In this document: positions 1 through 5,176 of the stretch, piece after piece | Layout of the letters: every line of letters begins with the position of its first letter | Numbering within the stretch: position 1 is the stretch's first letter | Source: Cryomorphaceae bacterium | Lineage (GTDB): Bacteria > Bacteroidota > Bacteroidia > Flavobacteriales > Schleiferiaceae | Length of the DNA stretch: 6,370 nucleotides | Assembly: GCA_003451355.1 (NCBI GenBank) | Contig: DMDX01000114.1 | Location: 1 to 6,370, forward strand | Reading direction: 5' to 3' | Made by a program: the position numbers and the translations under genes | Notes under the pieces: model-generated | Seen by the model: the letters and a program-made list of their open reading frames with translations, nothing else | Told to the model about the DNA's origin: nothing | Databases searched by the model: none

Positions 1-257
1 TTGGGCATACCGTTGCGCAAGTGCATGAATGCCAAAAACATCGACGCCACATCCATGAAGTAGGTCTGGTGGTTGCTCACAAAAAGCACGTTCTCGTCGG
101 GCAAATCCTTGAGGTGCTCCATGCCCTCAACCGTAGTACGGTGAATGCGGTTGAGGCGGTACCATGTCACGGTTCCGAACCAGAAAATCACCATGCGCTT
201 GGCCCATAAGGGGTAGCCAAACGGATCGCGGTAGGGCAGTCGGCGGATCTTCTTCAT
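1..257 (-). CDS. 1-acyl-sn-glycerol-3-phosphate acyltransferase-like protein (PlsC family), N-terminal part, runs off the left edge
   Basis: Reading the minus strand from the ATG at 257 gives 85 codons that run off the window. The protein starts MKKIRRLPYRDPFGYP, has a hydrophobic, aromatic-rich stretch at about residues 22-33 (MVIFWFGTVTWY) that could be a membrane-associating helix, and then carries NVLFVSNHQTYFMD at residues 56-69. The NHQTYFMD box is the acyltransferase active-site block: H63 is the presumed catalytic histidine and D69 its partner. The spacing is H-X5-D rather than the textbook H-X4-D; from memory, Bacteroidota relatives share this form. The family transfers an acyl chain to lysophosphatidate on the inner membrane in phospholipid synthesis, but some members acylate other substrates, and the substrate-binding motifs lie outside the window. 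The start at 257 is supported by a TAGATTTG -7-like element 8 bases upstream. A later in-frame Met at residue 22 is possible but would remove conserved-looking sequence. The start codon overlaps that of the divergent neighbour. Confidence 0.85.
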   Translation of the reverse strand, partial: MKKIRRLPYRDPFGYPLWAKRMVIFWFGTVTWYRLNRIHRTTVEGMEHLKDLPDENVLFVSNHQTYFMDVASMFLAFMHLRNGMP

Positions 258-720
258 GAATTCGACAAATCTACATCACCTTTGCGACGTGGAGCACGAA
301 TCTTGGCCGAATCCCAACCTCGTTCCTGATGCCCAAGGTCGGCTTTGGGACGCGCTGCGCCGCAAGTGGGTGGTGGCCACCCCCGAAGAGTATGTGCGCC
401 AGCACTTTCTGCGGCGCGCCATCCTCGAGGCCCACTACCCGCCTGAAGTAATTGCGGTTGAGCGCGGACTCAACGTGCACGGGCAACCCAAACGATTTGA
501 CGCCGTAGTTTTTCACCAAGGAAAGCCTTGGATGCTCGTGGAATGCAAGGCGCCCCACATACCCTTGAACGACGCCGTGTGCGTCCAGTGGATGCGCTAC
601 AACCTTCCGCTCGAAGCCCCTTGGGGCTGGCTCACCAACGGGGTGACGGATCGATTTTTTGCGGCGGACGGCCGCGAACTTCCTCCGGTCCTTCCCGCAT
701 TTGGTACCTTTGCGCTTTAG
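256..720 (+). CDS. HsdR N-terminal-like (PD-(D/E)XK nuclease-fold) stand-alone protein
   Basis: This 154-residue protein resembles the small stand-alone proteins matching the type I restriction enzyme HsdR N-terminal domain (HSDR_N_2 type) that are common in Bacteroidota. Diagnostic pieces are WDALRRKWVVATPEEYVRQHF (about 31-51), VERGL (68-72), RFDAVVF (80-86) and VECKAP (95-100). D82 with E96 and K98 form the D...ExK signature of the PD-(D/E)XK nuclease fold, and E69 sits in the usual acidic position of the first helix. MRYNLPL and TNG (127-129) complete the pattern. No helicase, HsdM or HsdS follows, so it is not a restriction enzyme as such; its cellular role is unknown. The TAG stop is 9 bases before purB, suggesting co-transcription. 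The start at 256 is not certain: there is no Shine-Dalgarno sequence or TAnnTTTG upstream, and an in-frame GTG at 289 would also keep the whole domain. Confidence 0.8.
   Translation: MNSTNLHHLCDVEHESWPNPNLVPDAQGRLWDALRRKWVVATPEEYVRQHFLRRAILEAHYPPEVIAVERGLNVHGQPKRFDAVVFHQGKPWMLVECKAPHIPLNDAVCVQWMRYNLPLEAPWGWLTNGVTDRFFAADGRELPPVLPAFGTFAL
266..273 (-). promoter_or_regulatory. Putative Bacteroidota -7 promoter element (TAGATTTG) for the acyltransferase gene
   Basis: Read on the minus strand this is TAGATTTG, an exact match to TAnnTTTG, the -7 element of Bacteroidota housekeeping promoters. It ends 8 bases before the acyltransferase ATG, so the mRNA would have almost no leader. I see no clear TTG at the usual -33 distance. 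The element lies inside the coding sequence of the divergent plus-strand gene. Confidence 0.35.
705..712 (+). promoter_or_regulatory. Putative internal -7 promoter element (TACCTTTG) for purB
   Basis: TACCTTTG exactly matches TAnnTTTG and ends 17 bases before the purB ATG, inside the last codons of the HsdR-N-like gene. It could give purB its own promoter besides read-through from the gene before. No convincing -33 TTG is visible. An AGGAA (719-723) sits 6 bases before the purB ATG and may act as a Shine-Dalgarno sequence, which is unusual for this phylum. Confidence 0.35.
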
Positions 721-729
721 GAACGCATT

Positions 730-2070
730 ATGAATACCGCACTGCACGCGCTCTCGCCGCTCGACGGCCGCTACCAGAAGCACGCTGCCCAGCTCAGCCC
801 CTTCTTCTCTGAATTCGGATTGATCCGCTACCGCGTCCTCGTTGAGGTTCGCTACTTCATCGCGCTTTCGGCGCAAAACCTCAAGGGGCTTCCCGCGCTG
901 AGCGCCGGTCAAGCCGCTGATCTTGAGCGCATTTATTCGGAATTCAGCGAATCCGACGCTGTGCGCATCAAAGAAATCGAGTCGACCATCAACCACGACG
1001 TCAAGGCCGTGGAGTACTTCCTCAAAGAGCGTTTTGAGGCACTCGGCTTGGGTGACCGTGCAGAATTCATCCACTTCGGACTCACGTCGCAGGACATCAA
1101 CAACACGGCGATTCCGCTCTCGATGCAGGACGCGCACCGCGATGTCGTTCGCCCCGCCCTTCTGGCGATCATCGAGCGAATTGACGCCCAATCGAACGAG
1201 TGGGACGCACTCCCCATGCTTGCCCGCACGCACGGCCAACCGGCCTCCCCTACCCGACTAGGTAAGGAATGGCGCGTCTTTCGCGAGCGCCTGAGCCAGC
1301 AACTCGCTTTGCTGGACGCTATCCCATTTGCAGGTAAATTCGGCGGAGCCACGGGCAACTTCAACGCCCACAGCGTGGCCTACCCCGGCGTCGATTGGCA
1401 CGCATTCGGCAACCAGTTCTTGAGCCAAGACCTCGGACTGCAGCGCAGCCACCCCACTACACAAATCGAGCACTACGACCACATGGCCGCCTACTTTGAT
1501 GGACTCAAGCGCCTGAATACCATCCTGATTGACCTCGCCCGCGACGCGTGGCAGTACATCTCGATGGACTACTTCAAGCAGCGCATCAATCCCAACGAAG
1601 TCGGTTCGTCGGCCATGCCGCACAAGGTCAACCCGATCGACTTTGAGAACGCTGAGGGCAACTTCGGAATCGCCAACGCATGGCTCGAGTACCTCGCGGC
1701 CAAACTCCCCATTAGCCGCCTACAGCGCGACCTCACGGACTCGACCGTGCTTCGCAACGTCGGAATGCCACTAGGCCACATGCTCCTCGCCTACCACAGC
1801 CTCGGACGCGGACTGGGAAAACTCATGGTCAATCAGTCCGCACTCGCTGCCGACCTCGAAAACCACTGGGAAGTCGTTGCCGAAGGAATCCAAACCATTT
1901 TACGCCGTGAAGGCTTCCCTAAGCCGTACGAAGCGCTTAAAGCACTTACCCGCACAGCCGACCGCATCACGCCCGAGGCCATCGCCGTATTTGTGGACGC
2001 GTTAAACGTTTCGGACTCGGTCAAGGCCGAGCTCCGCGCCATTACGCCCTCGAACTACACGGGTCAATGA
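730..2070 (+). CDS. purB: Adenylosuccinate lyase
   Basis: PurB is cytosolic and acts twice in purine synthesis. It splits SAICAR to AICAR plus fumarate, and adenylosuccinate to AMP plus fumarate. The 446 residues align by eye along their length with E. coli PurB (456 aa). Shared blocks are the N-terminal SPLDGRY (9-15), NHDVKAVEYFLKE (88-100), FIHFGLTSQDINN (113-125), ARTHGQPASPT (165-175) with the catalytic H168, TTQIE (243-247), the fumarate-lyase signature GSSAMPHKVNPIDFENAEGN (292-311) whose mobile-loop serine (S293 or S294) is the second catalytic residue, and QRDLTDSTVLRN (332-343). It ends at SNYTGQ, about ten residues earlier than the E. coli enzyme; I recall a similar short end in other Bacteroidota, so it does not look truncated. 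It is the middle gene of a three-gene run: 9 bases after the HsdR-N-like gene, and overlapping the next gene as ATGA, which implies translational coupling. Intact and expected to be active. Confidence 0.97.
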   Translation: MNTALHALSPLDGRYQKHAAQLSPFFSEFGLIRYRVLVEVRYFIALSAQNLKGLPALSAGQAADLERIYSEFSESDAVRIKEIESTINHDVKAVEYFLKERFEALGLGDRAEFIHFGLTSQDINNTAIPLSMQDAHRDVVRPALLAIIERIDAQSNEWDALPMLARTHGQPASPTRLGKEWRVFRERLSQQLALLDAIPFAGKFGGATGNFNAHSVAYPGVDWHAFGNQFLSQDLGLQRSHPTTQIEHYDHMAAYFDGLKRLNTILIDLARDAWQYISMDYFKQRINPNEVGSSAMPHKVNPIDFENAEGNFGIANAWLEYLAAKLPISRLQRDLTDSTVLRNVGMPLGHMLLAYHSLGRGLGKLMVNQSALAADLENHWEVVAEGIQTILRREGFPKPYEALKALTRTADRITPEAIAVFVDALNVSDSVKAELRAITPSNYTGQ

Positions 2071-3071
2071 AGTACCCTGATGCAGCTCCGATGATTTTGG
2101 GCGACACGGTGATTCCCGCTGGGTCCACCAAAACCGTCGATCTGCAAATCGCCCGTCTGCTGTCGGGAACGCTGATTCACATGCCCGTGCACGTGTTTCG
2201 CAGCGAAAACCCCGGCCCGACCGTGCTGTTGAGCGGCGGACTGCACGGCGACGAGGTCAACGGTATCGAGGCCGTGCGCCGCATGATGTCCCTTGGGCTG
2301 TTCAACGACCTCGCCTGCGGATCCATCATTGCCATCCCCATCATCAACGTCTACGGATTTCTCTTCTTCAGTCGCGAAGTTCCAGACGGCAAGGACGTCA
2401 ACCGAAGCTTTCCCGGTTCCGCCCAAGGTTCGCTCGCGAGTTTGGTGGCGCACACCATGACCGATAAGGTTCTGCCCCACATCGACTTAGCCGTCGATTT
2501 TCACACAGGCGGAGCCAGCCGCACTAACTACCCCCAAGTTCGCTACGACCCCGAAGACGCTGAAGCCATTCGCTACGCAAAAGCGTTTGGAGCCCCCATC
2601 GCAATGGCCTCGCCCCTCATTCCCGGCTCGCTGCGGGCCCAGGGCTTTCACATGGGCGTTCCCATCGTCGTCTTTGAAGGCGGTGAAAGTATGCGCCTCG
2701 AAGAATCCTCGGTCAAAGACGCCATTCGCGGAACCAAGCGCCTCCTCTCTAGCCTCGGCATGTGCGCCCACAAAGCGCCCAAAATCCGCGGACTCAAAGA
2801 CCGCCACGGCAAGCACAGTGCTCCGCGCCACCTCAGCCAAACGACGTGGGTACGCGCCGAAGCCAGCGGCCTCTTCTCATTCGAGCGCGAAAGCGGCCAA
2901 GCCGTCAGCGAAGGCGAGCTCATTGGCCGCGTGCGGAACCCCTACGACTCCTACTCCGTCAAAGTCTTTGCGCCCTTCGACGGATTCATCATCGGCCACA
3001 ACAACATGCCCCTCGTCCACCGCGGCGACGCCCTCTTTCACATTGGGCGCGAGAGCGAATGGCCGGCGTAG
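2067..3071 (+). CDS. Succinylglutamate desuccinylase/aspartoacylase (AstE/AspA) family zinc hydrolase
   Basis: This 334-residue protein belongs to the M14-like AstE/AspA amidohydrolases, which remove an acyl group from an N-acyl amino acid or related amide using one zinc ion. The zinc ligands are visible: GLHGDE (58-63) gives H60 and E63, and DFHTGG (144-149) gives H146. DVNRSFPG (110-117) supplies the substrate-binding N112 and R113, and E204 in VFEGGES is the probable general base. A C-terminal beta-rich section (about 259-328, including VFAPFDGFI and LVHRGDALFHIG) looks like the small lipoyl/biotinyl-like domain that many members carry. The real substrate cannot be read from sequence: no arginine-succinyltransferase (AST) pathway genes are nearby, so the symbol astE is not justified. 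From memory, Bacteroidota paralogues often sit beside RimK-type ATP-grasp ligases, but none is seen here. The start ATG overlaps the purB stop by 4 bases, so the two proteins are probably made together. The TAG stop lies 3 bases before the intergenic inverted repeat. Confidence 0.88.
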   Translation: MKYPDAAPMILGDTVIPAGSTKTVDLQIARLLSGTLIHMPVHVFRSENPGPTVLLSGGLHGDEVNGIEAVRRMMSLGLFNDLACGSIIAIPIINVYGFLFFSREVPDGKDVNRSFPGSAQGSLASLVAHTMTDKVLPHIDLAVDFHTGGASRTNYPQVRYDPEDAEAIRYAKAFGAPIAMASPLIPGSLRAQGFHMGVPIVVFEGGESMRLEESSVKDAIRGTKRLLSSLGMCAHKAPKIRGLKDRHGKHSAPRHLSQTTWVRAEASGLFSFERESGQAVSEGELIGRVRNPYDSYSVKVFAPFDGFIIGHNNMPLVHRGDALFHIGRESEWPA

Positions 3072-3074
3072 AGA

Positions 3075-3270
3075 TTGGCGAGGTTGGCTGAGATTGGCTC
3101 GTTGACCAATTAGCTTCTGGTTTCCTGCTACTGGTTGCGCCCGCGGCGCCTCAGGATTGGCGCTTTGCCTGGATGTCCCTTAACGTTTGTGCAGGAGCCA
3201 ACTAAACGCCCTCATTAGAACCAGAAACAAGTTACTAGTTACGCGAGAGCCAACGAGCCAACCTCGCCAA
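3075..3270. repeat. Intergenic inverted-repeat unit (TTGGC-word arms flanking a unique core) between convergent genes
   Basis: The spacer between the hydrolase and lhgO is one large inverted structure. The outer arms are a perfect 15-bp match: TTGGCGAGGTTGGCT at 3075-3089 and its reverse complement at 3256-3270. A second, overlapping match of 11 bp pairs TTGGCTCGTTG (3094-3104) with 3251-3261. Further in, TTCTGGTT (3115-3122) pairs with AACCAGAA (3219-3226). Each arm is itself a string of TTGGC-like words spaced 8-10 bases apart (left arm from 3075, 3084 and 3094; right arm complementary words ending at 3270, 3261 and 3253). The core (about 3137-3218) holds small hairpins such as GCGCC/GGCGC (3146-3150/3159-3163) and CGTTT/AAACG (3184-3188/3204-3208). 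No ORF of note, no transposase and no T-tract follow. It may be a REP-like or other dispersed repeat and may also insulate the two convergent transcripts. Dispersal across the genome is inference. Confidence 0.6.
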
Positions 3271-3275
3271 CCTTG

Positions 3276-4454
3276 CTAACCGACCAAATTCGCTTGCCGC
3301 AAGATTTCGTCCGCAATGGCGAGCGATGCGGTCGCTGCGGGTGACGGTGCGTTGAGCACGTGAAAGGCGCGCGCCCCTTGGCGGAGCACGAAGTCGTCCT
3401 CGAGAGTCCCGTCGCGGCGCAGGGCTTGGGCACGAATGCCGGCGCGGCCGGGATGCAGGTCTTCGAGCTCGAGGCTTGGAATCAGGCGCTGGAGCGCCTT
3501 CAGAAATTTGGTTTTGCTGAAGGCGCGCTCGTACTCGCCAAGCCCGTAGCGCCAGTGCTGGGCAAACAGCTTCCAGGTTCCGCCGTACCCAAGGGCAGCC
3601 GCCGTGTCGGCTCCGCTAAATGCCGTTTTAGAATAGCCTTCGCGGGCAAAACTGAAGACGGCGTTGGGACCGCATTCGACACCGCCATGCACCATTCGGG
3701 TGAAGTGCACGCCCAAAAAGGGAAAGTTGGGGTCCGGAACGGGGTAAATCAAGTGCTTCACCTTGGCCTGCGCGCGGGGACTCAACTCGTAGTAGTCGCC
3801 CCTGAAGGGCACGATCTGCAGACCCGCATCCACTCCATCGCGGCGCGCGAGGCGGTCGCTCTGAAGGCCCGCACAGACGATGATGTGCTTGCCGCGCACC
3901 ACGCCTTGGCTCGTGGTCACCCCCTCGGCGGTAAATCCGGTCACGGTGGTCTGCAAGCGCACGGTTCCGCGCCCCGCCTTGAGCATGGCCTCAGCCGCAT
4001 CGGCATAGTGGATGATTCCGGTTTGCGGAACCAGCAACGCCTTGGTCGCATTCAGCTGGGGTTCACGCTCGCGGAGTTCGTCGGAATCGAGGTAGCGCAG
4101 CCCGTTAAGACCGTTTTCACCACCGCGCAGCCGGAGCGTTTCGAGGCGGGTTTCTTCTTCGGAACCTACCGCGGCCACCACCTTACCGCAGACTTCGTGC
4201 TTCACGTCGTGCTCACGGGCAAAGTCGAGCATCTGGGAGTAGCCATCGAGGCAGGTACGCGCCTTAAGGGATCCAGGCTTGTAGTAGAGTCCAGAATGTA
4301 TGACGCCGCTGTTGCGGCCCGTTTGGTGCTGGGCGAGTCCGAATTCTTTCTCAATCAGCACCACCTTGGCCTCGGGGTAGGCCTTGGCAATCTTGTACGA
4401 AACCGCGGCACCCACGATTCCGCCGCCGACCAGGATAAAATCAAACTGCTCCAT
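3276..4454 (-). CDS. lhgO: L-2-hydroxyglutarate oxidase (FAD-dependent)
   Basis: LhgO oxidises L-2-hydroxyglutarate, a by-product of side reactions of malate and lactate dehydrogenases, to 2-oxoglutarate. It uses FAD and normally passes electrons to the membrane quinone pool. With the ATG at 4454 the protein has 392 residues, against about 420 in E. coli. The Rossmann motif DFILVGGGIVG (5-15) binds the FAD ADP part, with E35 (VVLIEKE) at the end of strand two binding ribose. HQTGRNSGVIHSGLYY (43-58) is the family's most distinctive block. PFLGVHFTR in the middle, and PGRAGIRAQ and NAPSPAATASLAIA near the C-terminus, complete the dehydrogenase and FAD-closing motifs. The frame can be extended to a TTG at 4463, but that codon lies in a TACTTTTG promoter-like element, so the ATG is preferred. 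The gene is convergent with the hydrolase gene and stands alone; no glaH or gab genes are nearby. The likely role is metabolite repair. Confidence 0.93.
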   Translation of the reverse strand: MEQFDFILVGGGIVGAAVSYKIAKAYPEAKVVLIEKEFGLAQHQTGRNSGVIHSGLYYKPGSLKARTCLDGYSQMLDFAREHDVKHEVCGKVVAAVGSEEETRLETLRLRGGENGLNGLRYLDSDELREREPQLNATKALLVPQTGIIHYADAAEAMLKAGRGTVRLQTTVTGFTAEGVTTSQGVVRGKHIIVCAGLQSDRLARRDGVDAGLQIVPFRGDYYELSPRAQAKVKHLIYPVPDPNFPFLGVHFTRMVHGGVECGPNAVFSFAREGYSKTAFSGADTAAALGYGGTWKLFAQHWRYGLGEYERAFSKTKFLKALQRLIPSLELEDLHPGRAGIRAQALRRDGTLEDDFVLRQGARAFHVLNAPSPAATASLAIADEILRQANLVG

Positions 4455-4460
4455 AGGCCC

Positions 4461-4468
4461 CAAAAGTA
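4461..4468 (-). promoter_or_regulatory. Putative -7 promoter element (TACTTTTG) for lhgO
   Basis: On the minus strand this is TACTTTTG, an exact TAnnTTTG match ending 6 bases before the lhgO ATG, so transcription from it would give a nearly leaderless mRNA. The same bases form the T-rich tail of the terminator hairpin immediately upstream, so one short sequence may serve both functions. A TTG occurs inside the hairpin loop region but at a shorter distance (about 15 bases) than the usual spacing. Confidence 0.4.
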
Positions 4469-4500
4469 ACGCCCGCCGCGGCGCAATGCCGGGCGGGCGT
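4461..4500 (-). terminator. Hairpin terminator closing the YceI-barrel-cytochrome operon
   Basis: ACGCCCGCC (4469-4477) pairs perfectly with GGCGGGCGT (4492-4500). The stem continues, past one bulged G at 4478, with CGGC (4479-4482) and GCCG (4488-4491), leaving a 5-base loop. That is 13 GC-rich pairs. Read on the minus strand the hairpin comes 19 bases after the cytochrome gene's stop codon and is followed by TTTT within TACTTTTG, as in an intrinsic terminator with a short T-tract. No plus-strand gene ends here, so minus-strand termination is the natural reading. Confidence 0.75.
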
Positions 4501-4519
4501 CTATTAAAATTTTAAATGC

Positions 4520-5176
4520 TTACTGCGGCATCCCGTCGCGCACCCAGCGTTCAAGCAGCGCCACGTTGCAGTCGCTCATGCGTCCAGAAGGTGGCATTTG
4601 CGAACGACCGTTAACCCCGTTCACTGCATCGACAAGGCCTAAATAATTCACGGCTCCTGAAACTTCAGAATAGTTCGTCAGTTGAACTCCGCCCGAAGCG
4701 CCAGCGCCTTGGTGGCACCCGATGCAGTTCGTTTGAATCATGGGCGCAATCACGGCAGCGTAGGTGGTCGCCGACGTCGAATCGCACGCGCCCGCACAGT
4801 TAGTCTCGTTGGCACCTTGCTGGATCCAGAGGCGAATGCGCTCCTTTTGGGTGGCATTCAGCGCGGCCATCGGAGGCGGCGGCATGAGGTCATCACCGGT
4901 CTCGAAGAGCACTTCGTACAGCTCACTTCCTCCGGGATTCCCAGGCTTCACCTCTTCCATGATTCCGGCATAAGTCGACAAGTTGATCCCGTCAGCGGCA
5001 TTGGGACCCACGTGGCATCCGCTCATCGCACAGTTGGACTGAATCATGGGGAGGATTTCGTTCGTGAAATCCACGATGCCCGGATCGCACGGCTGTGGAT
5101 CGGGGTCCGGAACCGGCGGAATGTGCGTGCAGGAGGCCAACAGCCCCAAGCTTAACGCGGCAAAAACATACTTCAT
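4520..5176 (-). CDS. Diheme c-type cytochrome-domain lipoprotein
   Basis: A 218-residue predicted lipoprotein. The signal sequence ends in a lipobox, LLASC, with C16 as the lipidated residue, followed by a Pro/Asp linker (PPVPDPDPQP). Two related cytochrome-c-like modules follow, at about 36-123 and 139-216. Module one has NEILPMIQSNCAMSGCH (39-55), a C-X4-C-H heme site. Module two has APMIQTNCIGCH (144-155), a standard CXXCH site. Both sites are followed about ten residues later by a G(I/V)xL(S/T)xY stretch. Candidate distal Met ligands lie in DLMPPPP (96-102) and SQMPPSGRM (192-200), and both modules end in a helix with a Trp (RIRLWIQQGA, LLERWVRDGMPQ). The pattern resembles the Planctomycete-type cytochrome c domain family. 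Four extra Cys (30, 127, 131, 203) could form disulfides. It probably sits in the envelope and carries electrons; donor and acceptor are unknown. Its ATG overlaps the stop of the barrel gene by 4 bases (ATGA), and a strong terminator follows it. Confidence 0.85.
   Translation of the reverse strand: MKYVFAALSLGLLASCTHIPPVPDPDPQPCDPGIVDFTNEILPMIQSNCAMSGCHVGPNAADGINLSTYAGIMEEVKPGNPGGSELYEVLFETGDDLMPPPPMAALNATQKERIRLWIQQGANETNCAGACDSTSATTYAAVIAPMIQTNCIGCHQGAGASGGVQLTNYSEVSGAVNYLGLVDAVNGVNGRSQMPPSGRMSDCNVALLERWVRDGMPQ

Noticed and set aside
271..1239. 322-residue minus-strand open frame opposite the HsdR-N-like gene and purB
   Set aside because: It spans two clearly coding plus-strand genes and its translation is Arg/Val/Gly-rich with no motif; GC-rich antisense frames stay open by chance.
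3075..3270. The intergenic inverted repeat as a simple bidirectional terminator or a complete insertion sequence
   Set aside because: The arms are separated by about 166 bases and no T-tract follows either arm; there is no transposase ORF and no obvious target-site duplication.
3075..3270. CRISPR-like array from the TTGGC words
   Set aside because: The words are only about 5 bases long with 8-10-base spacing and appear in inverted orientation on the two sides; there are no spacers of CRISPR length and no cas genes.
4455..4463. TTG start extending LhgO by three residues
   Set aside because: The TTG overlaps the TACTTTTG promoter-like element, and the ATG at 4454 begins directly before the Rossmann fold as expected.
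3360..4469. 369-residue plus-strand open frame lying opposite lhgO
   Set aside because: It is the antisense shadow of a GC-rich gene. Its translation has no recognisable motif, while the minus strand carries full-length LhgO signatures.
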